This document shows positions 31,369 to 41,471 of a stretch of 44,965 nucleotides of DNA, piece after piece. How positions within the stretch are numbered: position 1 is the first letter of the stretch; the number at the start of each line of letters is the position of its first letter. The notes beneath the pieces were generated by a model that was not told the DNA's origin, searched no databases, and worked only from the letters and a program-made list of their open reading frames with translations. The stretch comes from Firmicutes bacterium UBA3936 (lineage in GTDB: Bacteria > Bacillota > Dethiobacteria > Dethiobacterales > Dethiobacteraceae): contig DGEC01000073.1 of assembly GCA_002385745.1 (NCBI GenBank), forward strand, positions 1-44,965, read 5' to 3'. The position numbers and the translations under genes are program-made.

Positions 31369-34300
31369 ATGGCAGTTCGCTTTATCCTTGGCAGGGCCGG
31401 CAGCGGGAAAACCCAGGCCTGCCTGCGACAAATGGCAAATGAAAATAAAAAGCAGCCCCTGGGAGCGCCGCTTATCCTTTTGGTTCCCGAGCAAGCTTCA
31501 TTTGAAATGGAAAAAAAACTGGCGGTCCTCTGTGGCGGAGGAACTTTCAGAGCACAGGTTTTATCGTTTCGCAGGCTGGCATACCGCCTGCTCGGTGAGA
31601 GGCACAGCCTGCCTGTAATAACGGAAACGGGCCGGCAGCTTTTGTTGCGGCGCCTGCTGCAGGAAAAGGAGCAGCAGTTGAAGATTTTTGCCGGAGCGGC
31701 CAGGCAGCCCGGTTTCAGTGTACAGCTTGCCGTGCAGATAAGGGAGTTCCGGCATTATAGAATAGAACCGGAAAAATTGTCGGCCGTTTCTTTCGGGACG
31801 GAATGCCCGGAGGTTCTGAAAAGCAAAGTTTCGGACCTGCACGTAATTTATTCCGATTACCAGGATTTTGTTAAAAACGGCTATTATGACCCGGAGGATA
31901 CCATGAGTGAGCTTGCCGCAGCTGTCTGGGAAGGGATTTTGCCTGCCGGCACGCAAATCTGGCTGGACGGCTTTGCCGGCTTTACTCCGCAGGAGTATGA
32001 GGTTATTGCAGCTTTATTTGCCAAAGCGGAAAAGGTTGAAGTTGCTTTATGCCTTGACCACCGGCTGGAAAGGCCCCCGCAGGAGGATGATTTGTTTCAC
32101 CCCACTGAAGACACATACCTGCGCCTGCACGCGCTGGCAAAAAAGGCGGGCGCTGAAATAATTCCTCCACTGAAACTGCCGCTGGAAAAAGAAAAAACAC
32201 GTTTTGCAATGCCGGAGCTTGGGCATTTGGAAGAGCATTTTGCTTCACTGCCGCCCGTTTCATTCCCCGGGAAGGCTGAAAATCTCAAGCTGGTTGCCGC
32301 CGCGGGCCCCCGGGCTGAAGTTGAAGCCGCTGCGAGAGACATTTTACACCTGGTGCGGGAAAGGGGGTGCCGCTTCCGGGATATAGCCGTTATTCTCCGC
32401 AGTTTTTCCGCTTACAGCGATTTGGTTGCCGCAGTTTTTACGGAATACCGGATTCCTTATTACCTTGATGAACGGCAGCCGGCGGCACATCACCCGCTGG
32501 CGGAATTTTTGCGGTCGGCCCTGGAGGCTGTCAACAGCGGCTTTAAATTGCCGCATGTCCTGCAACTGTTAAAGACCGATATACTTCCCATATCCAGGGA
32601 GGCTGCCGATATTATGGAAAATTATGCCCTGGCTCACGGTATCAGCGGCAGCCGCTGGCTGGATGAAAAGCCCTTTGATTATAAACTGAACCTGACACTG
32701 GATGACGGGCAGCGTGAAGCGCTGCCGGAAGAAGATAAAAAGCTGCTTGAAAAGGGGAGAAGGGAGTTTCGGAGGCACTTGCGGCCTTTTGCCCAAAAAA
32801 TGCTTGCGGGAGGCAACCAGACGGTAAGGGAATACTGTACGCATTTATGGGAACTGCTTGCAGGGGTCGGCGCCGCCGCTACCCTTGCCCGCTGGTCGGA
32901 AGAAGCCGCCGGAGGGGAGAGGCCGGAAAAAGCCCTTGAACACAGGCAGGTCTGGCAGGGAGTAATTGAAATACTGGAACAGAATGTTGCCATACAGGGA
33001 GATACCTTGCTCACACTTTCCGAGTTCAGCCAAATTTTCCTTGCCGCCCTGGAGAATTTAAAACTGGGCCTGGTCCCGATGGCGAGCGACATGGTTTTGA
33101 TAGGAAATGTGGAGCGTTCCAGGCAGCCGGACCTCCGGGCAGCTTACGTGCTGGGGCTTAGCGAGGGCGCTTTCCCGTCACGTTTGACTGAGGAGGGGCT
33201 TTTTGCCGATGAGGAACGGGAAAACATGTCCGAAAGCGGCCTGGAGCTGGCTATAACCAGGCGGCAGCGGCTGTTTCATGAACAATACCTAGCGTATATT
33301 GCTCTGACCAGAAGTTCGGAATACCTCTGGGCAAGCTACCCGCTGGCCGATGAAGAGGGCAGGGCAAAAAGACCGTCGCAGCTCTTCAAACGCCTGCAAA
33401 GGCTATTTCCGGAAAACGAGGTTCTCTTTTTTGGCAATACACCCGATCCTGAATTTGATTTGCATGCCTTTGCCTGTCCCAGGCAGGCTGCCGCCTGCCT
33501 TCTGCAGCTGGCAGGCAGGGTAGTGAAAGGGGAGGAAATCTCACCCTTTTGGGCGGCTGTTTACAATGAAGCGTTAAACCATGAACAGACACTGGAACAG
33601 ATGAAGGGACTCTGGCCGGCCCTTGCTTATAATAACAGTGTGCCGCAATTATTGCCAAGGACCGCTGCGGCCCTGTGGGGACAGGATTTGCACAGCAGCG
33701 TTTCCCGCCTGGAGGAGTATGCCAGATGCCCCTTTGCCCATTTTGCCAGGTACGGAATGCGTTTGCAGGAACGGCGGGAATACAGTGTGGACGTATCAAG
33801 CATGGGAACCTTTTATCATGAGGCGCTGCGCAGGTTTGTAGAGCGACTGCTGGCTGAAAAAACTGACATGAACACGCTGTCCGTCGCAGAGGCGGAAGAA
33901 AGAATGAAGTCCATTGTTGACGAACTGATTCCGGAATTGAACCGGGAAATACTCCTATCCAGCGCGCGGATGCGTTTTCTGGCGGAACGCTTAAAAGAAA
34001 TACTGGCAAACGCAGCGGCCGCGGTTATTGTTCACATCAGGAAGAGCGGCTTTAAGCCTGCCGCTGTGGAACTCGCCTTTGGCAACACGCAATTCCCGGC
34101 CTGGGAAATAAATTGCGGCGGCCGCAAAGTTTATGTGTATGGCAAAATAGACCGGGTTGATGTGGCAAAAATACAGGATAAAATTTATTTTCGCATTATT
34201 GACTACAAGAGTTCACCTACAAAACTTGATCTTTCAGACTTCTGGCACGGTTTGTCCCTGCAGCTTTTGCTGTATATGGCAGCGGCAAAAGAAAGCGTGA

Positions 34301-34806
34301 GCAGACTTTTCGGAACTGAAGATGCGGAAGCGGCCGGAGCGTTTTATTTCGGGATTAACCCTTTCTACCGGCGGCTGCCAAATCCGGAAAGAAAAAAAGA
34401 AGAGGAAAAGGAGATAAGCAAACTGGAAGGGCTCTTGCTTGCGGACCCGGAAGTATTTCAGCAGATGGGCGGTGAAGAGCTGGTTAATGCGAAGCTGAAA
34501 AAGGACGACTCCTTTACAAAATACTCCAGGGTTGCCGGGCACCGTGAACTGGAACAGCTCTATGATTTCCTGAAACTTAAGACAGCGCAGCTGGCGAAGG
34601 AAATACTGTCAGGCAGGGCGGAAATATCTCCCTTTAAAAAAGAAAACGGAAATACCGCCTGCGCATATTGTCCGTATAAACCCTTCTGCTGTTTTGACAC
34701 CGCTGTGGCGGGGAACGGCTATCGCCTTCTAAAATCCTATTCTCACGAGGAAGTTTTGCAGTCAGTTGCCGCCTGGCAGAAAGGAGATGCGGAAAATGGC
34801 CGTTAA
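31369..34806 (+). CDS. addB: AddB subunit of the AddAB helicase-nuclease
   Basis: Double-strand-break end processing for recombination (RecBCD counterpart); 1145 residues. The N-terminal P-loop G-R-A-G-S-G-K-T is at residues 8-15, followed by an inactive helicase-like body. The nuclease domain near the end shows G-K-I-D-R-V-D (~925) and I-I-D945-Y-K-S. The four iron-sulfur cysteines are all present: C787 and C1098-x2-C1101-x5-C1107. Its last 11 bases overlap the addA start, giving a coupled pair. GGAGG is close to the ATG at 31369. Confidence 0.97.
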   Translation: MAVRFILGRAGSGKTQACLRQMANENKKQPLGAPLILLVPEQASFEMEKKLAVLCGGGTFRAQVLSFRRLAYRLLGERHSLPVITETGRQLLLRRLLQEKEQQLKIFAGAARQPGFSVQLAVQIREFRHYRIEPEKLSAVSFGTECPEVLKSKVSDLHVIYSDYQDFVKNGYYDPEDTMSELAAAVWEGILPAGTQIWLDGFAGFTPQEYEVIAALFAKAEKVEVALCLDHRLERPPQEDDLFHPTEDTYLRLHALAKKAGAEIIPPLKLPLEKEKTRFAMPELGHLEEHFASLPPVSFPGKAENLKLVAAAGPRAEVEAAARDILHLVRERGCRFRDIAVILRSFSAYSDLVAAVFTEYRIPYYLDERQPAAHHPLAEFLRSALEAVNSGFKLPHVLQLLKTDILPISREAADIMENYALAHGISGSRWLDEKPFDYKLNLTLDDGQREALPEEDKKLLEKGRREFRRHLRPFAQKMLAGGNQTVREYCTHLWELLAGVGAAATLARWSEEAAGGERPEKALEHRQVWQGVIEILEQNVAIQGDTLLTLSEFSQIFLAALENLKLGLVPMASDMVLIGNVERSRQPDLRAAYVLGLSEGAFPSRLTEEGLFADEERENMSESGLELAITRRQRLFHEQYLAYIALTRSSEYLWASYPLADEEGRAKRPSQLFKRLQRLFPENEVLFFGNTPDPEFDLHAFACPRQAAACLLQLAGRVVKGEEISPFWAAVYNEALNHEQTLEQMKGLWPALAYNNSVPQLLPRTAAALWGQDLHSSVSRLEEYARCPFAHFARYGMRLQERREYSVDVSSMGTFYHEALRRFVERLLAEKTDMNTLSVAEAEERMKSIVDELIPELNREILLSSARMRFLAERLKEILANAAAAVIVHIRKSGFKPAAVELAFGNTQFPAWEINCGGRKVYVYGKIDRVDVAKIQDKIYFRIIDYKSSPTKLDLSDFWHGLSLQLLLYMAAAKESVSRLFGTEDAEAAGAFYFGINPFYRRLPNPERKKEEEKEISKLEGLLLADPEVFQQMGGEELVNAKLKKDDSFTKYSRVAGHRELEQLYDFLKLKTAQLAKEILSGRAEISPFKKENGNTACAYCPYKPFCCFDTAVAGNGYRLLKSYSHEEVLQSVAAWQKGDAENGR

Positions 34807-37800
34807 ATGGACAAAGGAACAGTTGGCCGCCATTGAAACAACAGGCTGCAACCTGCTCGTATCCGCTGCTGCCGGTGCGGGCAAGACAGCGGTTTTGGTG
34901 GAGCGGGTCATCAGACTGCTTTGCCGCAGCGACAATCCGGTTGATATCGACAGAATGCTGGTGGTAACTTTTACTGAAGCGGCGGCAGCGGAAATGCGGG
35001 AAAGAATTGCCTCTGCACTGGAAAAGGAAATTTCCGCTTCATACCGCCTTGCTTTGTCAAAACAGCTCTCCCTTTTAAACGGTGCATCTATTTCCACGCT
35101 GCACTCTTTTTGCCTGGATGTTATCCGGCGCTACTTTTACCTGCTGGAAGACGCGGATCCTTCCTTCCGAGTGGCAGATGAAGCGGAAGCCGAAATCCTG
35201 CAGAGGGATGTTGCGGCTGAACTGCTGGAAGAAAGCTTTGCCGCAGGGAATCAGGATTTTCTGACCCTGGCAGTTCACTATGGCGGCAGGGCCGGTGACG
35301 ACAGGCTTATAGACCTGATTATTGATTTGTACAATTATTGCTGGAGCAATCCCTGGCCAAAGGAATGGCTGGCAAAGGCTGCTGCCGCATACGATATTGC
35401 TAAAGATGCAGGGGAAGAAAGCCTGAAAAAATGGCTGCAGCCTCTTAAGGCGGAAATCAGCCTTTTGCTTGAGCAGTCACTGGACTTGCTTTCTTGCGCC
35501 CTTAAAATTTCCCGTCTTCCGGACGGTCCCCTTGTTTACGAGCAGGCCATCAGGCAGGAAATATCCTGGCTTGAGAAACTGCAAAAGCTTGCGGCCGGGT
35601 CCTGGGAGGATTTGCGCGACGCCTGGCTGAACGGCGGATTTGCCAGGCTGCCGGCGGCTCGCGATGTTGACAGCAACAGCAAAGAACGGGTAAAAGCGCT
35701 GAGGGATACAGCTAAAAAGCTGGTAAATGAGGCGGCGGGAAAATTCTTTGCCCGCTCGCTGGAGGATTTTGCCGCTGAAATAGCAGACCTGGCTCCCCTG
35801 GTAAAAATCCTGGTGGAAACTGTAGGCAGGTTTGCGGAAAAATACAGGAGGGCAAAAATACGGGCAGGGCTGCTGGATTTTAATGACCTGGAGCATTATT
35901 GTCTGCAAATCCTACTGGACAGGGAAGCACTGCCGGGTGAGTTTTTGCCGTCCCGGGCCGCCCTGGAACTGGCCGGGCAGTTTGAACATGTTTTGGTTGA
36001 TGAGTACCAAGATATCAGTCCGGTTCAGGATGCCATCCTGCAGCTTGTTTCACGCCAGGAGGGAAGCCGGCCAAATCTTTTTATGGTCGGTGACGTTAAA
36101 CAGAGCATCTACCGCTTCCGCCTGGCCGAACCGGGTCTTTTTCTTGAAAAATACAGCCGTTTTTCACCGGAACCGGGAGAGAAGAACAGGAAAATTCATT
36201 TAAAACATAATTTTCGCTGCCGCAGAAATATTGTAAACTGCGTTAACTATATTTTTTCCAGACTGATGGCCGCAGATGTAACGGAAATTGAATATGACAG
36301 TCATGCCGCCCTGGTCTACGGGGCAAACTATCCGCCCGCAGAAGTAAAAACTTTTGCAGATGAACCGCTGGAGATTGTTTTACTTGAAAAAAATACGACG
36401 GCCGCTCCTGCTCCTGACGGTGAAGATGCGGCAGGAGAAGAGGACCTGACTGCCCTGGAAAGGGAAGGAGTTATTGTTGCGGAAAAAATAAGGCAGCTTA
36501 TGGCAAAGAAGCCGCAGGCGCCTTATATCCTGGATAAAGACACGGGACAGTACCGTCCCCTGTGCTATCGTGACATAGTTATACTTATGCGTTCTACCGT
36601 CAACCGAGCGAACATGATTGCGGAAATCCTTGCGCGGTATAATATCCCGGCCTATGCCGATTTGTCTACAGGTTATTTTGCCAGCACGGAAATACAGATC
36701 ATGCTGTCCCTGCTGCAGGTCCTCGACAATCCCCGGCAGGATATTCCGCTGGCAGCGGTTTTGCGGGCGCCTTTTTCCGGTTTTTCAATTGAAAACCTGG
36801 CTGAAATTCGCCTCGCAGGCGGAAGGGATGCAGATCTCTGGCGGGCATTGCAGAAAACTGCAGAAGCGGGAAATAAAGAATTATCTGCGGCTGCGGGAGA
36901 ATTTATTGCCCGGATAGAACGCTGGCGGGACATTGCCAGGAAGGAAAAACTCACCACATTGATTGCCACTGTCTACAGGGAAACGGGATATGCCGACTAT
37001 GTGGCGGGAATGCCTGACGGTTTGAAAAGGCAGGCAAATCTGAAAGCCTTGTTTTCACGGGCCAGGCAGTTTGACCGCTTTACCAGGCAGGGTTTGTCCC
37101 GGTTTTTGCGCTTTATTGATCAACTGCAAAAATCGGGTGAAGATCTGGGCGCCGCACGGGCTCTGGCGGAAAACGAAGATGTAGTCCGTATTATGAGTAT
37201 TCACAAGGCCAAAGGCCTTGAATTTCCCGTAGTTTTTATTTGTGACCTTGGAAAAGAATTTAATTTTGCAGATCAACGCAAGGAATTCCTGCTGCACCGC
37301 AGGTACGGGCTGGCACCGCTGGTTATTAACCCGGAGGCTAAAATCAGCTATCCTTCCCTGCCCTATCTGGCGCTGCGGGCAATGGGAGAAGCCGAGATGA
37401 GGTCTGAAGAAATGCGCATTCTCTACGTAGCCATGACAAGGGCCAGAGAAAAACTTATTCTTACAGGCTCTGTAAAGAATTTGCCCGCAGCACTGGAGAA
37501 ATGGCAGGAAACCCGACCGGCCGGGCAAAAACGCCTGCCTGCCTTTAATATAAGGAATGCAAAAACCTGCCTGGAATGGCTTATGAGGGCTCTGGCGGAC
37601 CATCCTGCAATTGGCGGGAACTGTACTGATGTTAAGAAAGAAAACCTGCCGTTAATCAAACTTGTTGCCTTAACCGAAAAAGCGGACAATCAGTTTTCCC
37701 CGGAAAAGCGGGAGGATATTACTGCTGCGGTAATGAATCTCCGGCCGCTGCCTGCAGAAGCAGAAGCCGCGACCAGGGAAGCTATCCGGGATCGCCTTAA

Positions 37801-38482
37801 TTATACCTACCCCTGGGGAATTTCTTCAGTACCTGCCAAACTGTCTGTTACCGAAATTAAAAGGCGTTATGCGGGTATGACTGATCCGGAAGACGAGGGA
37901 GTAAAGATGTTTACAGAAAATATTTTTCAGCGCCCCGGTTTTGTGAGTTACGGGGAAATGACGCCGCAGGAGAGGGGCCTGCTTTATCACAGCCTGCTGC
38001 AGCGCCTGGACCTGAATTTGCCTTTGGACGAAGCAGGTATTGCCGCCCAGATTAAAAACCTGGCTGCCGCCAAAGTAATTGACGGGGAAAGCATCAACCT
38101 GATTAGTCCTGCAAAAATAAGCGCTTTTTTCCGTTCGGAAGCGGGGAAGATAATTCTGGAGAACAGGGACAATGCTCTGCGGGAATGGCCGTTTACCATT
38201 GAAATAAATGAGAGGGAACTCCTGCATGGAGAAACGGGCTCTGAAAGGGAGGATACAATTATTGTGCAGGGAATAATTGACGTGCTGGTCCGCGCGCCGC
38301 AGGGCATGGTTATTATTGACTACAAAACAGACCGGATTAAAGAAAATGAATTGGCCATACTGGCAGACCGCTACCGCCCGCAGCTTGAATATTATAAGAA
38401 AGCTGTAGAAAGGATACTGAAGGAAAAAGTATTTGCTGTATATATTTATTCACTGGCAATAGACAAGGCTTTGCGTCTTTAG
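34796..38482 (+). CDS. addA: AddA subunit of the AddAB helicase-nuclease
   Basis: UvrD-like 3'-5' helicase plus nuclease, 1228 residues. Walker A is A-A-A-G-A-G-K30-T; motif II D402-E-Y-Q-D-I-S; G-D-V-K-Q-S-I-Y-R-F, I-M-S-I-H-K-A-K-G-L-E-F and L-Y-V-A-M-T-R-A-R complete the helicase set. The C-terminal nuclease carries G-I-I-D1162 and I-I-D1175-Y-K-T-D. The frame is open from 34766, but the ATG at 34796 has AAGGAG about 9 nt upstream and gives the usual M-x-x-K-W-T-x-x-Q start. It forms an operon with addB and ends before a strong terminator at 38571. Confidence 0.97.
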   Translation: MAVKWTKEQLAAIETTGCNLLVSAAAGAGKTAVLVERVIRLLCRSDNPVDIDRMLVVTFTEAAAAEMRERIASALEKEISASYRLALSKQLSLLNGASISTLHSFCLDVIRRYFYLLEDADPSFRVADEAEAEILQRDVAAELLEESFAAGNQDFLTLAVHYGGRAGDDRLIDLIIDLYNYCWSNPWPKEWLAKAAAAYDIAKDAGEESLKKWLQPLKAEISLLLEQSLDLLSCALKISRLPDGPLVYEQAIRQEISWLEKLQKLAAGSWEDLRDAWLNGGFARLPAARDVDSNSKERVKALRDTAKKLVNEAAGKFFARSLEDFAAEIADLAPLVKILVETVGRFAEKYRRAKIRAGLLDFNDLEHYCLQILLDREALPGEFLPSRAALELAGQFEHVLVDEYQDISPVQDAILQLVSRQEGSRPNLFMVGDVKQSIYRFRLAEPGLFLEKYSRFSPEPGEKNRKIHLKHNFRCRRNIVNCVNYIFSRLMAADVTEIEYDSHAALVYGANYPPAEVKTFADEPLEIVLLEKNTTAAPAPDGEDAAGEEDLTALEREGVIVAEKIRQLMAKKPQAPYILDKDTGQYRPLCYRDIVILMRSTVNRANMIAEILARYNIPAYADLSTGYFASTEIQIMLSLLQVLDNPRQDIPLAAVLRAPFSGFSIENLAEIRLAGGRDADLWRALQKTAEAGNKELSAAAGEFIARIERWRDIARKEKLTTLIATVYRETGYADYVAGMPDGLKRQANLKALFSRARQFDRFTRQGLSRFLRFIDQLQKSGEDLGAARALAENEDVVRIMSIHKAKGLEFPVVFICDLGKEFNFADQRKEFLLHRRYGLAPLVINPEAKISYPSLPYLALRAMGEAEMRSEEMRILYVAMTRAREKLILTGSVKNLPAALEKWQETRPAGQKRLPAFNIRNAKTCLEWLMRALADHPAIGGNCTDVKKENLPLIKLVALTEKADNQFSPEKREDITAAVMNLRPLPAEAEAATREAIRDRLNYTYPWGISSVPAKLSVTEIKRRYAGMTDPEDEGVKMFTENIFQRPGFVSYGEMTPQERGLLYHSLLQRLDLNLPLDEAGIAAQIKNLAAAKVIDGESINLISPAKISAFFRSEAGKIILENRDNALREWPFTIEINERELLHGETGSEREDTIIVQGIIDVLVRAPQGMVIIDYKTDRIKENELAILADRYRPQLEYYKKAVERILKEKVFAVYIYSLAIDKALRL

Positions 38483-38570
38483 GCAAGCCGAGAAAAATTT
38501 TCTGCGATTAGCTGCTGCCTGCTTCACATTTGCCGGAAGAGCAGGGCGGCGCCGTCTTGGAAAGTGTTTT

Positions 38571-38590
38571 AAACCCGCGAGTGCGGGTTT
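38571..38590 (+). terminator. Rho-independent terminator of addBA
   Basis: AAACCCGC (38571-38578) pairs with GCGGGTTT (38583-38590) over GAGT, followed by TGTTTTTCTTTTT. It lies about 90 bp after the addA stop. Confidence 0.85.
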
Positions 38591-38678
38591 TGTTTTTCTT
38601 TTTGCCCCATAACCGGTAGTATATTCTGCTGCCGCCTTTTGCAAAATAAACATGAATAATGCAAGGGACGGTGATTAA

Positions 38679-40373
38679 ATGATGAACAGCGGAAACGGAC
38701 GCTTGCCCCAGGTTGCCTATTTTTGCATGGAATACGGCCTTGACAGCAGACTGCCGATCTATGCCGGCGGGCTGGGAGTTTTGGCCGGTGATTTTTTAAA
38801 GGCAGCTTCCGATTTAAAGCTGCCTGTGGTGGGGATAGGCATTCTCTGGCGTAATGATTATACTGAACAGTTTATCAACGAGGAAGGCTGGCCTTATGAT
38901 TTGTATCCTAATTATGACTTTGATTTTGTCAAGGATACCGGGGTAAGCGTCAAAGTTCAGGTAGCAGGGAAAGAAGTCACCTGTAAAGTGAAACTGGTCG
39001 ACCAGTACGGCAATGCTCCCCTTTACCTGTTGGATGCAGGATTTGAGGGAAGCGAGGAAGGCTGGATTACCAGAAAACTATACGGAGGCGGCTCTTCAGA
39101 ACGCATTGCCCAGGAAATAGTTCTGGGTATCGGCGGCGTGCGCTTGCTGCGGGCTCTAAATATTAATGTGGATATATATCATTTTAACGAAGGGCATGCC
39201 GTGCTGGCGGGGATCGAACTGATACGTGAGAAAATGGCGCAAGGTATGACTTTCGAAGATGCCTGGCAGGCTACGCGCCGTCAGGTTGTATTTACGACCC
39301 ATACTCCGGTGGAAGCAGGCAATGAAAAGCATGACCACCGGGAACTGGAAAGAATGGGCGCTTACAACGGGCTTAATTATGAAGAAATGAGGAGGATTGG
39401 CGGGGATCCGTTCAATATGACGGAAGCGGCGCTGAGGCTTTGTTCGGCGGCAAATGCCGTGTCCAACCTGCACGGCCATACGGCAAGGACAATGTGGCGT
39501 CATGTAAAAGATGCAGCTGCCATAATCTCCATTACAAACGGTGTCCATGTGCCGACCTGGCAGTCGGAGGATATAGCCAGGGCTTTTATTAAAGGAGAAG
39601 ATATCTGGCAGCCTCATATGAAGGAAAAGATGAATTTGATTAAGTATGTGCATGAACATACAGACGCCAGATTTAATCCTGAGATCCTGACGGTTGGTTT
39701 TGCCAGAAGGGCGGTGAGTTACAAGCGTTCAGACCTGATTTTTCGTGATGCAAGGGTAATTGATTCTTTGCTGAAAGAAAAGAAAATGCAGTTGGTTTTT
39801 TCGGGAAAAGCGCATCCGGATGATGTGGAGGGCAAAAAAATCATTCGTGATTTGGTGCTGATGGATCGAAAATACAGAGATGCGGTAGTTTTTTTGGAGA
39901 ATTACAATATGGAGACTGCGCGTCTCCTGGTACGCGGCTGTGATGTCTGGCTGAACAATCCCCTGCGGCCCCTTGAAGCTTCCGGTACTTCGGGCATGAA
40001 GGCGGCCATCAACGGCGTTTTGAATTTGAGTGTTGTAGACGGCTGGGTGGGCGAAGGCCCGCAGCATGGCGTTTCAGGCTGGCTTTTGGATACGCATCAC
40101 GACAACATTAACCCCGAAAAGCAGAATTTGCAGGACCTGCAGGCTCTTTACAGGGTGTTGATCGAGGAGGTTATACCGACTTACTATGAAAGACGTGATG
40201 ATTGGCTGGATATGATGAGAGCCAGTATTGATATGTCCCATTATATATTTTCAGCCGCCAGAATGTCCCGCGAGTATTTTGAATTAATGTACTGCCGGGC
40301 AGCATGCGAAGGGGAAAAAACCGCCTTTCTGACTGCAGGCGGATATCTTTGCAACAACCGGTTTAGGTCTTGA
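38679..40373 (+). CDS. glgP: Alpha-glucan (glycogen/maltodextrin) phosphorylase, short form
   Basis: PLP-dependent phosphorolysis of alpha-1,4-glucans to glucose-1-phosphate; 564 residues, the short archaeal/Thermotoga-like type rather than the ~800-residue E. coli type. Seen: V-A-Y-F-C-M-E-Y-G-L, Y-A-G-G-L-G-V-L-A-G-D, H-F-N-E-G-H-A, T-T-H-T-P-V-x-A-G-N, I-T-N-G-V-H, and E-A-S-G-T-S-G-M-K441 with the PLP lysine. GGTGAT lies just before the ATG; a second ATG follows at 38682. No other glycogen genes are near. Confidence 0.93.
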   Translation: MMNSGNGRLPQVAYFCMEYGLDSRLPIYAGGLGVLAGDFLKAASDLKLPVVGIGILWRNDYTEQFINEEGWPYDLYPNYDFDFVKDTGVSVKVQVAGKEVTCKVKLVDQYGNAPLYLLDAGFEGSEEGWITRKLYGGGSSERIAQEIVLGIGGVRLLRALNINVDIYHFNEGHAVLAGIELIREKMAQGMTFEDAWQATRRQVVFTTHTPVEAGNEKHDHRELERMGAYNGLNYEEMRRIGGDPFNMTEAALRLCSAANAVSNLHGHTARTMWRHVKDAAAIISITNGVHVPTWQSEDIARAFIKGEDIWQPHMKEKMNLIKYVHEHTDARFNPEILTVGFARRAVSYKRSDLIFRDARVIDSLLKEKKMQLVFSGKAHPDDVEGKKIIRDLVLMDRKYRDAVVFLENYNMETARLLVRGCDVWLNNPLRPLEASGTSGMKAAINGVLNLSVVDGWVGEGPQHGVSGWLLDTHHDNINPEKQNLQDLQALYRVLIEEVIPTYYERRDDWLDMMRASIDMSHYIFSAARMSREYFELMYCRAACEGEKTAFLTAGGYLCNNRFRS

Positions 40374-40418
40374 AATTGTTTCTAAAATCTCCTTGGCCGG
40401 TATAAATAACCTGTAATG

Positions 40419-40435
40419 GTTCATAATATATGAAC
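40419..40435 (+). promoter_or_regulatory. Perfect 17-bp palindrome, possible operator
   Basis: GTTCAT-AATAT-ATGAAC: 6-bp arms around a 5-bp AT spacer, 22 bp before the start of the putative DNA-binding protein at 40458. It could be a dimeric regulator site, perhaps autoregulatory. Confidence 0.4.
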
Positions 40436-40457
40436 ATAAGAACAAACAGGTGAGAGA

Positions 40458-41099
40458 ATGGATAAGGATACTTATTTATTCGATGAACCCGGGTTATCGG
40501 AAGCCGAACTTGTTTTTCTTTCCACAACAAGTAAAAAACATTTAAGCGGTGTGAGGGGCAGGGCTTCGCGAACCGGGCGGGTAGGTTCAGTAAGAACTCC
40601 GGTTGATTTTTTAAGCGGCAAGGCAAAAAGAGAATACATGAAAAGCAGTGAGGTGAAGGTTTATAATATGTATGAAGATAAAGTTTTGCCTTACGAAGAA
40701 TTTAAGCAGCTGCCAATTGAAAAACAGGTAGTTTTGATGACTAAATGGCGGGATGAAATCGGAACAAACAATATTATTCGTGATATGAAAATTTCCCGTA
40801 AAAAATTTTACAGCGAGGTTTTGAAGTCTCTTGGTATAGAAACTAAACCGCGTGGCAGGCGTTCTAAAAAGGAGGAAGAAAAAACCGCTGAAGCGGAAAA
40901 AAAAGCTGAGACTGCCGGGCAGCATACAGAAAGCGGAGCTGTTTCCGCTGAAAGCGTGAAAAGTTCATTTTCCGTTGTCTTCAGCGGTATCCTGGACGGC
41001 CATGCGGCAGCCGGGCGCCTTGCCAGATTGGCCCGCATTCTAGATGATAATTCCCGGTACAGCATTAAGGTGGAACTTAGCGAGACAAAAACGGTATAG
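40458..41099 (+). CDS. Putative DNA-binding protein of unknown family
   Basis: A 213-residue basic protein in three parts. Residues 1-60 are flexible and basic. Residues ~65-130 contain K-V-Y-N-M-Y-E-D..L-P-Y-E-E-F-K-Q-L-P..T-K-W-R, a helical stretch ending in I-I-R-D-M-K-I-S-R-K-K-F-Y, which looks like a helix-turn-helix. A charged linker follows, then a compact C-terminal domain (F-S-V-V-F-S-G..Y-S-I-K-V-E-L) that could bind ligand or mediate dimerisation. Function is inferred only from layout and from the palindrome upstream. AGGTGAGAG precedes the ATG. Confidence 0.6.
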   Translation: MDKDTYLFDEPGLSEAELVFLSTTSKKHLSGVRGRASRTGRVGSVRTPVDFLSGKAKREYMKSSEVKVYNMYEDKVLPYEEFKQLPIEKQVVLMTKWRDEIGTNNIIRDMKISRKKFYSEVLKSLGIETKPRGRRSKKEEEKTAEAEKKAETAGQHTESGAVSAESVKSSFSVVFSGILDGHAAAGRLARLARILDDNSRYSIKVELSETKTV

Positions 41100-41471
41100 C
41101 AGACGAAAGCTAAACTTTGTTTTTTCCCTTAACAAATTTATGTGCAAATTGTAACGTTTTTTTTGCTGCGCTTTTAGCAAAGGGCTTTTTCCGTGGCAAG
41201 GTACCTTGGAGTGGAAATCAGGTGTGCTTAATTTTGTGAAAATTTTTAACAATAGGATGAAAAAGACGGTAATAATAGCAGGAGAATCGGGAAAGAAAGA
41301 AGAATATTAAATACTAAATTGGGATGTGAAATTAACAACAGCTTCCGCCGCTTTGCGCTATAATTAAATAACGGCAAGATGCTATGTAATGTAAAGCAGA
41401 TAATGCCGATAATGCTGCGGTTTACTTTGTTGCGCTAAACTTGTTATGAATATGTTAAGGGGGAATGTTCC
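41100..41471. other. Gene-free AT-rich interval upstream of the LysR-like gene
   Basis: I see no coding sequence. Near its start is a weak hairpin followed by a T-run (about 41105-41122), possibly ending the preceding gene. A perfect TATAAT occurs at 41359-41364 without a good -35. AGGGGG at 41458-41463 is the ribosome-binding site of the next gene. Confidence 0.5.

Noticed and set aside
33386..34009. 207-codon open frame antisense to addB
   Set aside because: Composition is that of a shadow frame; addB is intact and conserved here.
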